From: Nocardia jinanensis
GTDB lineage: Bacteria; Actinomycetota; Actinomycetes; Mycobacteriales; Mycobacteriaceae
DNA: 64,000 nt
NCBI RefSeq assembly: GCF_014645735.1
Contig: NZ_BMMH01000006.1
Location: forward strand, 388,520 to 452,519
Direction: 5' to 3'
Below are positions 62,301 through 64,000 of this stretch, piece after piece. The notes under the pieces were generated by a model. It saw only the letters and a list, made by a program, of their open reading frames with translations. It had not been told where the DNA came from and ran no database searches. The translations under genes and the position numbers were made by a program. Position 1 is the first letter of the stretch; each line of letters begins with the position of its first letter.

Positions 62301-64000
62301 CGTCGGTGAGCGACGCACCAGCCGCCGGAACACCGTGCTCCGCGGCGATGGATCCGGCCAGACGGCGTAGCCCACCAGCAGCGATCGTGCGCACGGTCGT
62401 GGCATGCCAGCGCATCCCCGTGGTCGAGCGGGCATTGTGCAGATAGGCGGTTTGCGCTTCGGACAGACCCTGCCGGAACCGGAGCTGGACAGCCGTCCGC
62501 TGGCTCGGGTGCAGCTGATCGACGAACCGCCCGAACAAGGCGAGCGGGGCCGTGGCGAGCGCGGCGACCACGGGGTCGGTGTCGGTAACGCCCTCGAGGT
62601 TCTTGTAGGCGGCCACGACTCCCCGTTGCAACGCCCGTAGATCCCGTGCGGTATTCGGATCCATCTTCGGTGGTTCGGTCGAATCAGCGGAGACCACGGC
62701 GGCGACGGGTGATACCTGCGCATCGTCGGATCGGCTCGCAGCGGGTGGGTGGTCGGTGCCGACGCGCGGAACGGCAGCGGATACGACCACTTCGGCGGAG
62801 TCGGCGGGCGCGACCGGCTCGGCGGAATCGCCGGGCACAGGAGCATCGGCGCGCCCGGTGACGCTCTCCGTGGTCGACTGCGGCACATGCGCGACCGGCT
62901 CCCCGGAGACGGTCGTACCGGCATCTCGATACTGTGCGTGCACGGATTGCGTGAGCCGTTCCAGCATGCCGACCTGCTCCTCGGTCGGCTGCTGTCCACG
63001 TGCCGGCACCTGGAGTGCGGCCGCCACGAGTCGGCGCTCGGCCGGGGTCAGCTGACCCAGCCCGTCGAGCAGCGCGTTATCTGTCTTCGTACGCAGCCAG
63101 TCTCCGAGGGCCTGATCGGCGGGCACCGACCAGCCGTCCAGTTCGGCGGCCCGGAATCCGGCGAAGGCCACAGCGTGTGCCAGTTGCCGCATCGGCGCCG
63201 GGGATGTGCCGGTGGTGGTGGTGTCCGAACCCAGCGTCGCGCTCACCCGCTCGAGGGTGCTGGGCCACTGGGTCTCCACCAGTGATCTGGCGGCGGCCGG
63301 ATCACCCTGCTGGGCCATCTGTAGTTCGGCGGGATGTCCGGCGAACACTTGGGCGGCCTGATGCTGTAGCCCGACTGCGGCGCCGGGCGATTCGGCCGCC
63401 ACCATCGCGGCGGCCGCGGACGCGCCGGAGGTGTCGACCGACGGTATCCGTATCACCGGATCCGTCGACGGTGCGTGCTGTCGCGGTCGAACGGTGTTCG
63501 GCTCCCCAGCTGTGGCCGCGGGCATGGATTCGGCCGGGTCGATCGCGGGTCCGTCGTCGGCGGTGCGGATCGGTGGCGGCTGCTGGGGTCGGTCCGGAGT
63601 GTGGGTCCGGGCGGCCGGGGTATCGGTGGCCGGTGGCCCGTTGGCCGGGTGAGCGGTAGCGGGGTCGTGGATACCGGGCTGACGAACCCCGACAGGCTGC
63701 AACTTCTCCGCGAGTCCGCGGATATCGTCCACAGCCGCGGCGAGATTCTTCTCGGCCACCTCGAGCTTGTTAGCGGTCAGCCGAAGCTTTTCCTGGGTCT
63801 CACGACTCGGCGCCACAGCATGTTCGGCAAGCGCGGCGCGGTGTTCGGCCAGCGCCTCTTGATGCTGCGTATAACGAATAACCGAAACCTGAGCTTCGAC
63901 CGTATTGGCGTAGAGCGCGTCATCGGGCGCGGTGAAATACTGCGCGCTACCGTGACCACCACTGCGCGCGGTACGGTTCTCCGCCTGAATATCGACAGCA
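38374..64000 (-). CDS. Giant mosaic protein of HTH/sigma-like modules, papain-like and metallopeptidase cores, transferase-like tail (5' end outside window)
   Basis: One uninterrupted frame of about 8,541 codons ends at TAG (38374-38376) and is still open at the right edge, so the real start lies beyond it. The visible N-terminal end is helical (QHQEALAEHRAALAEH...). Modules, from N to C: paired sigma-like and LuxR-type HTHs, LuxR clusters, an XRE/sigma unit, papain-like core 1, an unrecognised ~400-residue region, three LacI heads among serial sigma-4 repeats, papain-like core 2 with an HENQH site, a degenerate metallopeptidase, papain-like core 3, an HELAH site, a second LuxR and XRE/sigma set, papain-like core 4 and a sugar-transferase-like tail. 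Low-complexity Pro/Ser/Asp linkers separate them. This is not any known polymerase or NRPS/PKS layout. A polymorphic-toxin or T7SS-type secreted effector is the closest known concept, by inference only. Confidence 0.85.
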   Translation of the reverse strand, partial: AVDIQAENRTARSGGHGSAQYFTAPDDALYANTVEAQVSVIRYTQHQEALAEHRAALAEHAVAPSRETQEKLRLTANKLEVAEKNLAAAVDDIRGLAEKLQPVGVRQPGIHDPATAHPANGPPATDTPAARTHTPDRPQQPPPIRTADDGPAIDPAESMPAATAGEPNTVRPRQHAPSTDPVIRIPSVDTSGASAAAAMVAAESPGAAVGLQHQAAQVFAGHPAELQMAQQGDPAAARSLVETQWPSTLERVSATLGSDTTTTGTSPAPMRQLAHAVAFAGFRAAELDGWSVPADQALGDWLRTKTDNALLDGLGQLTPAERRLVAAALQVPARGQQPTEEQVGMLERLTQSVHAQYRDAGTTVSGEPVAHVPQSTTESVTGRADAPVPGDSAEPVAPADSAEVVVSAAVPRVGTDHPPAASRSDDAQVSPVAAVVSADSTEPPKMDPNTARDLRALQRGVVAAYKNLEGVTDTDPVVAALATAPLALFGRFVDQLHPSQRTAVQLRFRQGLSEAQTAYLHNARSTTGMRWHATTVRTIAAGGLRRLAGSIAAEHGVPAAGASLTDVELVVLESMAQGLSRAVIAQRLNMPQRTMAAVARRAAHKLNVANRAASVAEATRRGDLDITAFPAAEDSAAVRLSERETAVLALTAKGLTPEAVAAALSLPPAEVHAHLGDIGRTLGTHIPAGMVAVGIREGVLEVNGPGWSKWDRTSSDPTRGESRSGPVAVVTADDPGGRPVPVDPAGLGEPTVDDSTLLKARAGDQSADRALHRRYGRDNVVRTMAMLGWDTARGTPPTQIVRLAYAIHSGVVASAGRNNWPVPAVQAIPDWMFAEAQNTFLECLEYVDSGDRRLVAAAIKGLHRGGDLTEDQISAIQRFVAVAQQRSRRADSAAPAGAGATSAGAAAQPVPTAVNPYAGMDGGYAEPGVATPTGRFDPMLVTAINPAAPIGSHTVIGRGGSVDGTKSPAQPAADAGDREPAPGEPGPPSARLPATALRQLLEPYIAQGRRDEAIAGLRPQFGDRIFRWVRGSNTEARSGSVELNSLQVELLRLAVRGVPIYEIAERWGTTPRQISGYFLVIAQEFDLGLRTSVLNAVHHWFADSPVSEQTVPFLPDERQRAMTAGERKLFRALTAGDKELLSMATAGITDSEIAQRWGLSVKDIAARWLQIADKIDVEYRNELVEVAVREGVIDPPQPDAPIGRRRGTEQTEISETHIELLRLIAAGWTDKQIEQHRKQPARTVERQLRFVAKVLGTESNRIVMVAFAVRNGIIDPPEHIPEVESLTSRDFALLELAAQGKSDREIGEIVGRTGGAIGEYFRDIRSTIDAKTRAQMVAMTIAVADARQGSAGQDQARERLREFFPEERPAPRVLPDPDDPAYSGIHEWLTDLRDYSGITQIQFAELAGTAASTVSRMLRRINRPSVVVLRRLRDGLGIPDEVLRRAVERFYARPNAKVADPAIQRLFWNLFAARPGSREEREIQEQIFTEYAWIPVVIAPDWAESEAHRQDLVQLGAAEIYTAIMNFAPVDDFTALAFSAARYACMDDYFLRRFPDMDESTRKLVTRVESYVQRTGEPDTIPDIELARALDLELAQVARARAILERRSAASRPLSKKYMALLRHALVGLPDVELAVHVVRLRLYEELPVSRVARRCAISPESAQVILDEALPKIRAAFHAMATVSAPITTESGLGSSEGHLQGSEVLDTPEPRSVGLSEYEAQIVRIVAGIAVAGGDPARSLGAVLGLTPERANRILLRLNDKLAGATAVRAAPTAQARRSARDLGLSPAQVEILGLLADDLPDRTPESAPVVPSNTLQVFRTHVANQAGAGLSEHEIEVLNLFMQGHSARTAAPILNLPRNTVGSYFSHAEQEFRTQGVIPTVLAAVRAGVLVNDTVRGDTVELSAIETRVVRLVAHGETNDTIEAELRVGDRRRRRLMAELYGKFGVDSKLGLALEAQRRGLLDGTGTGPAQQSDARGSRHAGPEAPDTGTTDTPPSTSAPQGEIATPGVTPKSKPPGAGDSGGSPGPVTAFVQSGDTVTDSGSDRAPADAIAQTTPWSDSSAHGSSAQQSSAHHPRFGTYPWKAEYTSGSRAQGSANPAKSLQNPAGRDIDHRNEICARRLVRVLRVLGNAPDLDLDENNPAWHATDNWRIVEDKIVADLVDIDSLPSTQRPRHPDDPDDPLAQVAATLRAGGKDGDTAVVVVDDGRESHGYLLTMIAGTLYVHDTAIDTPTRGSTPRIRLYHKDHWQPSYDHERLVNGSAFVAFFHDNEGTLTARDRRNPGHEHDSHPSRTITGAPTDDGREDRSAAAGTPWSAARQPGAPGTAGAAGVPEQAELSERLRPPAHADDERGWRLRRVQDEVELARALYHRPESRQAAVVMLDHLRAVLTVLHPDAAPEQIDNAFYAPANTTASGMVLRSVPLDELRRDGNLRELMSAVLNAMIRSRELPQPSGTTLDEGLARLLNQPGWQKQADRSGLNVPALSRVRESITGGDPRKEIRAQDIRDERNAVSDPRFAAVAEELTRSYADRKNRAGRDQIRRSLTVQDWNLLGMPLSLRELEAIPGGLAVLRKSRLDHRRIPHDDRGRVDVETLETELAAEDSTFRYVLPLYRYDRSGRHAGVIGVLAYHEEGVVGPATALRLDPDQYAVPLPWRPGVARLDFRTDGEWFRRTAVERGFPVVAGISGTAARLALRFRLPLRAGISQTAAAGAILAFLLPQHHSLYEVVLGMQMAGMQVVDESAFLAPDGEVAGLYRAVFEQFGIPAPGGQRPTAPGENKPHPPRTITESPADDVGDGTIPKPNARTPGAPAPAPTPWSGGEAAQAEERPRPPGGGREPISGPETGFTEVSESAGRSSRRGGSDPWVWHAHDNRLGPGAWADGGRYQGAPSGSRASSEGSPVSADRLRDHFAGPVAQRIGAVRRRQFVPELVREVFRCAEIRADECPSGQESIHQWLLSLADEVLSVPVEFVRFRGAVEGAASGAARSTLERASYPEFRAAVAGLRRGRRQMLMGRFGDNGSDRAAAAAVGVGADVVVRVVPEILRELAGALNQEPPPDETLDDSDGFPTEGEPLAELLAGGGVTLAMSTGRLAPAIAVLRSARDDHLDVLRRLVEKSRPRNRDTFVMWFLGYGISEIADSDNVTREAIHARLLAFLPDLAERVSAAIEETRSAAISPPTLRDIAREAGGTVSGVSMVLRGKRSPDTEYARQVFAVAARLGYRLPSTRGESAESRPRGHSRRPGQGNNRDLAWAAWRADEQLWEQCVAAGSDKRQQQCLRLIVRDGLSIRDTARVMRRSQQTISRLYTESVDQLAPRILDEFGARFPNLAQVRIPSRDDVARAAGVDSKTVFNVLQGRRSAEADVAHKVLAAVARLGYRSPYYRGTTGAEGLVRSALNGDPAALGLLRARFEPTVHARLLVRGVRENAAAEVVDEVFTYAAQQLSTVRPGQDLGEWFGWTTETALSLRRIRARAMRALADDPASASTPQYRIAPTVDLGAIDRVLHHQLPEHQRLWLTMRFGQPKPNSRTTIAAKFASLADTGDEAVAAFEHRALRTFLEATTREVAESTPTAVFPEQSRRLYDRRWHVRAAALAGVAGVLREHLRFAEFQQRNHFHHLFVLGEGEPASGPLGRALATAGRSEWQRALQHLSAAQYAVASKLAQSSADEPVTTRDRATLRQLALTLAAEQRNPAVAVMEAVRYDRIRQCIGELPPALKEIGTQWFLYGRTLAEISADTGKSRKRLRQLCGVLVRQLIDGLAGIELLTHAEASEVLTRALTEDNAALLPHRRSFTPQQWKCLGMGYLREEAASDAEIAAALSISSKAVDSLRRRAVVRAAELLTVGPAAAEMPSVAEKLPATGGADLELVRNTPVDTIRLAIRTFTPRHREFIRLRFLVERPLSIPQIAVAMGISESAAGTLQDRLVPKVASALTTGEVSTVGGRALALVKLVSLDNRRGFRRALRKLPADERQCIELRIVQEKTRDEMVAALAGTGRTEMGLAQLYKQAVRRLAEEITGFVPPTPAEATERIEAAERHDRPGFAKFVRGMSADAVSDEERRYLELRFLDRAPPEHIATALGKTTNSVNQIRRRAVVKLAELLVADLLPGALADKYTVLGTVRPVTAADVAHLAGVSVSTVYRVYGGGADSPEVVSAIHRLGFRAQRGGKRLWPVADSTAQRRNTGAAPERRGVVAPLPGPVVSFAGADPFAPNRAAPSGYRRRPAGPGPDGLSPFLAFHQHPDGSEWTGSERDPGGASGSDSADTTNRGPESEQVSARDSARSTEYAAITPDDPIADYHGRVEVIELVVNSEKQFGGRHGLHTTEKAWGDSLSLGTNDELLVSAEGVHMDLHAELLAKGSETAAAAVGWMAGGELTKVAIFSEGFRGWNSHPMPAAHMKSALIKRGIDPAAIEFEDGSQGELWADTPATTTGLDVVRAGLDAGTVLTGHGNDFWVHAADVEPTGDGLIVRITVCAVGDEPAQVTVHLRENDGIATARLDTSGIAGAGARTWSIVHALQERLTGRLSVTVEADHRTGRADSETKTPGNTPAGGRTPWSDQARTTPNERITAAAPVDRERSDHAVRQVGSAGRALNKPASGTGRAATTPAAGTRFQPDVGVPSRPRADMPTEGRGSYLGRLVRAAQLADPSSHWKEQEPGDEARTGGATYRAPVDSTGAREASHAANQCGRLVLEMMPWVDPASIPGPGEIGLAGMPASEVVRIAGGRIGLVRRFEVDPRQPHRHIAEAFHRVPEAQRAGMSLVVIENSAEHDAHDVAVADEHRVGGHVLRWVYQDGEIRIEDRGRGVLGPYRDTTDAAGPAGLWAAAFDSAGNPIELPGGVPAQLGELDFAVGLSQDTLHDLQLGLLAEAGPGWRAQLSRSAKIRRAPHLAANEVGRFRPEFLTSLIQSRGLDLRNQAITMIHENQHALDFEDHPRPDPATMARGEYVRAILHREARAFVREMLFARALADQGYDMADVPGLATFIANYDAAVAAARTANPAGAPDEWNASGFRVAVEVLAKHLAKPREDGEPGHYVRKARSEWLAAGHDDLSVRHTPTTPERATEIRRAALARTAADRDLALLDRAVTREFTRQRATVPVPNSPADARRREHAGLLLRDLIAWRAAAARDAAACRAAAESAVTRDVLARAVATRGGRVLTDHVAVIGGERPHLYIVAEESGHTEFRDAAIAAHPDQPGLAALDCVYVSAASDWNGVVRAVRAEALPPRKESRQPEIPWLDLAEQAARRRIARVRKILRDTEIGRWADEALRENGIHLLLEAHADNRFYPARKALVLDVGLSDAELAAEMVAGAHHARQAYERARAGSSEAEESMNPRRADYIDGRLEEEAGAQARRCEAMRQLREAGYDTEPPDELELAYTAAYLKAVASSAPGSGPTAVAIARKAGLDAVHPLLRSVGPRLAEGSYADFYGWAWDEAQGRDRAAGSRTDDHGIPAAELDIPARLAALARERDEAVLRRERVRAEIAASTEADPAGLGPLSAELESLRRATDTPSRALVGSIDLYNRWGLQIELLDSAIAAYEETSRGRAAADRLAAERSIGRGRVGPGSSPMEAVRREWDEVRGELAAFLNLEPQQVTADHMDNLLGQAERQQQRYPLSLDDPRRLRFADRIASMCRRFLAADLVVRAVEITAERESQARWLDERAHPVAPAIGVPRIREILDAVPDLDADGRTAVAAVLERALERKGAQLWPLETLGVGHRIQVRDAGGRRLLDIRMTDGVASVRLHLHRNRPDRVLFAQQLFPELMTGWDDTQSTNVFDTVVERFAGVNQPRTGRLIGADGTFTAELSGVRGSRALDITVASSHAGFALYFDEAPAAASHTSKGFGGTVAGDRGEPDGIAAYVRPADSPGGREAQPQTGELAAQQRQSSDPAAGSAQFPASDEATAVWAGVDGHTEEGGPFNCGPLTQWFARDAVGGGAAAAMRPAAVDDPVIAMAGMDKFTLVAGLRTGWAEQPIGAGITGLAAMVEQVRRAGGVMVGGVDPVGEGLGHCFVVATVTEEFAAVLNALPTALRGAAEVESGEVVVFDNAAGGLLRGRAIYDWVTSGWVGSAEIHVAGFDADGVAQEEFDAEVQARRGPSRRLGALERAARTLPWGQRTGTREELDQAVAQLSSLLGIEPEIVDREHLEHALRSVRQEFDRLDDDGWKRVAAGRAPRLLPGVLGRFLTDLQVTKTTVSDELRRQFKTRLLNQNFEDQLAGVLGWPSGLPASWPAPEGQTGLLRLARQSADPALGGLVEAIVSYRDLADGLSVSTADQLRRRHGTTVDGHGTLTDSAGRVMVETIHDLLERFPIPVAGLVVARKSDENSPDPDSVLSVANANTFGSAIESTQLKVAIPARRTVSDDEARQAAVIGFGKALVIAGRWRAELHALRALRDHYRSGHGDPDSAEFTAWLRRQFPEPCFYGGDTFLPGPALARSFASVYSEMAELDTEPGDQVTEGKRVLYELLVELAQEVNFDSGYAYRAPANDQERAVHRAKLEALRQLEARIGHPLRFEGLEMVEVDLETVLELVDEIVHHFDEAGGTDLVELRVSPYGDPAYAFVSAAPDGVVLTLNEKWAINRDYLETSYRISVADGFHPRLRGSAWRAIFAHELAHVAQRYSARALTPDTTSPVGTEDLERHQAQEWRAITPALAGLFTGTGLPDDDLGPMLDGLRAVLAGYSFKADGSLDFGQAFAEARSAVRHGLHPEQAERIIYAQQVKSARAETERRRRQYEDRQAASSPDEAAAVSENPAVPSADHPADHEAITGASESDSGAKPDPGSGKLLGPASDPPAEAVSGRAEQAKEVSLSDVQQGGPVPDADTSVEAETGGAEIIGGLDGLVRQLRRSVCQEYPNLAGLTDAAAAVDVLDRLPDNSFVVHFRRLLPIQQAVLLLRYRKGLSERGTAEVLDREEETPVPLGAAAIRIVTAGAIRRLVRSVASERGALEANERLSEKETEILALTAHGKSPGEIAEAVGSTRQTTAWMFSSVLAKLRVKNKTAAVTEAVRRGILDVRGLPAAENRPEIALTPADIRILTLVATGSSNPEIAETLTRFTGEPVTANQVTAMLSRIARRLGSADRTVMVAIGLRRGLIDVDGADWERWGGVPRTERRLLEREAEVLELFEAGRPVKEIAEVTQLTESTVENYLRNIRIKLGGHGRHKSVLEFGHERELREFDESAPRVELTAREIDILRLLFRGLIQKDIAAELGATKSSISTSLSRIRHKMGIDRRADLKAVARPYGEALGIDTSDEQNATRSTSRDSEDTSPESSAIREAGEPAAASSTQELPISDSAMDSHPPNSTVESAFLQWYERRVRNTSPRPRQGLSDYMALHHLLPSQVARWLTAAGLEIVPPEALPSGPFPCPRDRYATHWLGEVRRYLGVTPEQMDILVDATGLWEAAERGAVHLGIAQVRALLRRVPGAREVYPEVARLYPELLTADGSPAFPEGYDHIGRYFAFVRRHHDSELQQFYAPVRRYLSPERLNSAAIAAAIGVSEEYCRRIERGEQIPSSGKCLSLLRFVPPPFGVTGDEISELVPKLARQSLIYPPAPVAISFGEYLLHFRKVNNLTQEAAAPIFGLTVWTIQRHEQHAMHRHGGELALLKLYDAVLHRASPWNDLARSWGFGYRIDPAGETTPDPADYRTVNQWIRALRLYRRLTIPEFDEAMGARGSGDYLQSGGKRPRLVQLRSVRDALGLDDGAMDRALGRFYRKSGFPKGSATDERLIRDLFATRVGSPEEAAARERIVEEYLWIAEQAAERWGGDRYERYLEHGRALLFAATRNIVPGSRFSALAWSHMHAGLTRLDETLLSLDAPIGDGGADFYDIVAEPNSIGVAADRPHFDHDRFTTRVEEALSDMPEWELAMEVVMLHLVEGLPEEQVAELIGTTPERVIELADEAARRLRVVFGSSDRPTASESDADAPDGAGHRDSRGGTAPDSGSGPREEGLGRYRAPDRSVDLGRAGGDIRPVSGFVASPPDRATQPVGAAEVDFGGAADALDGHNLRLDCVPRAAEDFWAASGQEPPAGSAEARPDWVLLKNVAEVVGAGWDPEIRSVQQAMDRVARTGKPMIVVVVYEGQPGEAPRWGHAVNMKRLDDGSVVVHESGVDKSEWSPSAPVAAVLGMRVADGPQDRVVQDLPAHARAFTDVRIGLAPGLAALGPENFAKVDAARRELAALPGYWYMHDLPMPEPGDTFGVDWFSNRGAWFNALFRGEFDELSDIELTEKDFLELGRIIERFPVYATLALIVAAGLSIDQLVHIRKMGWGKLFVKQTKITREGETTTVWKVRTMRKGTRLEPSSRQSADKTTPLSQFARDTSLDELPQLLAIAFGTMQYFSGRPLLQGDLERMEEILEPDEYAFWAEHLKDDLWSALHFPGCRAHAPESRTYLRARYLAAYVWSNIGSRAAEEYMMRVVDRYLASAVVREAPNLLIGTVEDILRDMAVLLPGESGRRLLDMAGGLVENSTQTMRGTANRLAGHIYPAPDNGDAMSFERKKMLAAVAFFETEVPEPGALQESPRDDTDDDVQPKPVS
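38880..39260 (-). other. Giant protein: sugar-transferase-like C-terminal domain
   Basis: A short hydrophobic helix (FPVYATLALIVAAGLSIDQL), then KLFVKQTKITREGETTTVWK, VRTM, ARDTSLDELPQLLAIAFGTM and YFSGRPLL. This is the order of bacterial sugar transferases that load undecaprenyl phosphate (FFRQxRxGxxGxxFxxxKFRTM...TSLDELPQL...GxMSxVGPRPL). The Asp-Glu catalytic dyad expected after RTM is not seen (KGTRLE), so activity is doubtful. Confidence 0.65.
39590..39970 (-). other. Giant protein: papain-like core 4
   Basis: LRLDCVPRAAEDFWAASGQE (Cys ~39950), RWGHAVNMKRLDDGSVVVHE (His ~39710) and a following ES. This matches the Cys...WGHAVN...D/H pattern of papain-fold toxin/glutamine deamidase domains. 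It directly precedes the transferase-like tail. Confidence 0.65.
40235..42035 (-). other. Giant protein: XRE cluster and block D sigma-70-like unit
   Basis: XRE-like helices (VNNLTQEAAAPIFGLTVWTI, NSAAIAAAIGVSEEYCRRIE, RRLTIPEFDEAMGARG) lead into block D (40235-41060). This reads like sigma-70: FSALAWSHMHAGLTRLDETL, the linker DETLLSLDAPIGDGGADFYD, and region-4-like MPEWELAMEVVMLHLVEGLP. It is the paralogue of block C. Confidence 0.65.
42235..43470 (-). other. Giant protein: block B, sigma-4-like plus four LuxR HTHs
   Basis: LLPIQQAVLLLRYRKGLSER, LSEKETEILALTAHGKSPGE, LTPADIRILTLVATGSSNPE, LEREAEVLELFEAGRPVKEI and LTAREIDILRLLFRGLIQKD. The first three units mirror block A (61865-62650) in order, spacing and intervening text (GILDVRGLPAAENRPEIAL versus GDLDITAFPAAEDSAAVRL). 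Confidence 0.75.
43990..44560 (-). other. Giant protein: HELAH metallopeptidase-like domain
   Basis: AIFAHELAHVAQRYSARALT contains HExxH (DNA 44140-44154). The region before it is strand-rich (DLVELRVSPYGDPAYAFVSA, GVVLTLNEKWAINRDYLETS), and a later AQEWRAITPALAGLF could provide the third ligand. Consistent with a zincin-type peptidase core. Confidence 0.6.
45790..46250 (-). other. Giant protein: papain-like core 3
   Basis: GGPFNCGPLTQWFARDAVGG (Cys codon 46219-46221) and GLGHCFVVATV (His codon 45958-45960), followed by VVVFDNAAGG with an Asp/Asn. This is the clearest of the Cys-His-Asp/Asn triads and resembles the toxin glutamine-deamidase/papain-fold group. Confidence 0.65.
47680..48260 (-). 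other. Giant protein: degenerate metallopeptidase-like domain
   Basis: The surrounding sequence (ADNRFYPARKALVLDVGLSD, YIDGRLEEEAGAQARRCEAM, SYADFYGWAWDEAQG) has the layout of a polymorphic-toxin HExxH peptidase family, but the motif position reads VAGAHHARQAYER, so the catalytic Glu is missing. Probably inactive. Confidence 0.45.
49210..49970 (-). other. Giant protein: papain-like core 2 with a downstream HENQH metallopeptidase site
   Basis: Cys in SHAANQCGRLVLEMMPWVDP (~49937) and His in RVGGHVLRWVYQDGEIRIED (~49645) give a second Cys-His pair in the papain-toxin pattern. About 130 residues on, ITMIHENQHALDFED carries HExxH (DNA 49219-49233), with EARAFVREMLFARAL after it offering a third ligand. 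Confidence 0.6.
50400..51100 (-). other. Giant protein: unassigned alpha/beta domain
   Basis: VEVIELVVNSEKQFGGRHGL, ELLAKGSETAAAAVGWMAGG, KVAIFSEGFRGWNSHPMPAA and ALIKRGIDPAAIEFEDG vaguely recall a DUF218/YdcF-like nucleotide or phosphate fold, but the match is weak. A strand-rich piece (GLIVRITVCAVGDEPAQVTV) and then a TPWS linker follow. Confidence 0.35.
51490..55260 (-). other. Giant protein: array of sigma-4-like repeats with three LacI-type heads and an ECF sigma-2-like unit
   Basis: LacI-type HTHs: TLRDIAREAGGTVSGVSMVL (~54310-54455), DDVARAAGVDSKTVFNVLQG (~53845-53995) and AADVAHLAGVSVSTVYRVYG (~51500-51630), each closing with a RLG(Y/F)R motif as in real LacI proteins. An ECF sigma-2-like unit (SALNGDPAALGLLRARFEPT, EVVDEVFTYAAQQL, LGEWFGWTTETAL) lies at 53565-53830. 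About nine sigma-4-like units such as RSFTPQQWKCLGMGYL, LPADERQCIELRIVQ and VSDEERRYLELRFLDRA fill the rest. No LacI effector-binding domain is present. Confidence 0.65.
55690..56960 (-). other. Giant protein: unrecognised ~420-residue region
   Basis: A long globular-looking stretch between two TPWS linkers. It contains EVELARALYHRPESRQAAVV, QDWNLLGMPLSLRELEAIPG and AAGAILAFLLPQHHSLYEVV. It has no HTH periodicity or obvious catalytic motif that I know. By position it replaces an effector core, so it may be a new toxin-type domain. Confidence 0.45.
57170..57680 (-). other. Giant protein: papain-like core 1
   Basis: A Cys in NEICARRLVRVLRV (DNA ~57640), a His in ESHGYLLTMIAGTLYVHDTA (~57360) and the following Asp form the Cys-His-Asp order of papain-fold toxin/glutamine-deamidase domains. 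The beta-strand after the His (TLYVHDTAID) fits that fold. Short for a complete enzyme; fold call is by pattern only. Confidence 0.55.
58105..58880 (-). other. Giant protein: second LuxR-type cluster
   Basis: Three to four GerE-like units: LSEYEAQIVRIVAGIAVAGG, a partial LSPAQVEILGLLADDL, LSEHEIEVLNLFMQGHSART and LSAIETRVVRLVAHGETNDT, the last ending EAQRRGLLDG. The partial copy lacks the recognition helix and looks decayed. Confidence 0.65.
58960..59870 (-). other. Giant protein: block C, XRE plus sigma-70-like unit
   Basis: An XRE-type HTH (YSGITQIQFAELAGTAASTV) precedes a helical spacer, then a stretch resembling sigma-70 regions 2-3 (FTALAFSAARYACMDDYFLR; TIPDIELARALDLELAQVAR) and a region-4-like end (LPVSRVARRCAISPESAQVI). 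Block D at 40235-41060 is its paralogue. Confidence 0.6.
59990..60890 (-). other. Giant protein: four successive LuxR-type HTHs
   Basis: NSLQVELLRLAVRGVPIYEI, TAGDKELLSMATAGITDSEI, SETHIELLRLIAAGWTDKQI and TSRDFALLELAAQGKSDREI each begin a GerE-like helical unit. The units are spaced about 70-90 residues apart and joined by a conserved tail of the form VxVAVREGVIDPP. The regular period shows tandem duplication. DNA-binding ability is not established. Confidence 0.75.
61335..61730 (-). other. Giant protein: sigma-region-2-like module, copy 2
   Basis: Second copy of the ~130-residue unit described at 62935-63335, separated from copy 1 by block A. Its opening, LLKARAGDQSADRALHRRYG, is the clearest ECF sigma-2 resemblance in this part. 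A Pro/Ala linker (61140-61330) follows. Confidence 0.55.
61865..62650 (-). other. Giant protein: block A, sigma-4-like plus two LuxR HTHs
   Basis: A sigma-region-4-like unit (LHPSQRTAVQLRFRQGLSEA) is followed by two GerE-type HTHs: TDVELVVLESMAQGLSRAVI then AQRLNMPQRTMAAVARRAAH; and LSERETAVLALTAKGLTPEA then AAALSLPPAEVHAHLGDIGR. It closes with MVAVGIREGVLEVNGPGW. Block B at 42665-43470 is its paralogue. Confidence 0.75.
62935..63335 (-). other. Giant protein: sigma-region-2-like module, copy 1
   Basis: LQMAQQGDPAAARSLVETQW, then LTPAERRLVAAALQVPARGQ and EEQVGMLERLTQSVHAQ. It aligns by eye along ~130 residues with copy 2 at 61335-61730 (LLKARAGDQSADRALHRRYG, DSGDRRLVAAAIKGLHRGGD, EDQISAIQRFVAVAQQ). 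The xAxxGDxxAxxxL opening is that of ECF sigma region 2. Confidence 0.55.

Noticed and set aside
42235..62650. Interpreting the giant gene as an NRPS/PKS or a regulator gene cluster
   Set aside because: No condensation, adenylation, ketosynthase or carrier motifs occur, and no stops separate the HTH units into individual genes.
1..64000. CRISPR arrays, tRNA/rRNA genes, intact transposases
   Set aside because: No regularly spaced repeats, cloverleaf-like sequences, rRNA signatures or DDE transposase motifs were seen by reading; a dedicated scan was not possible.
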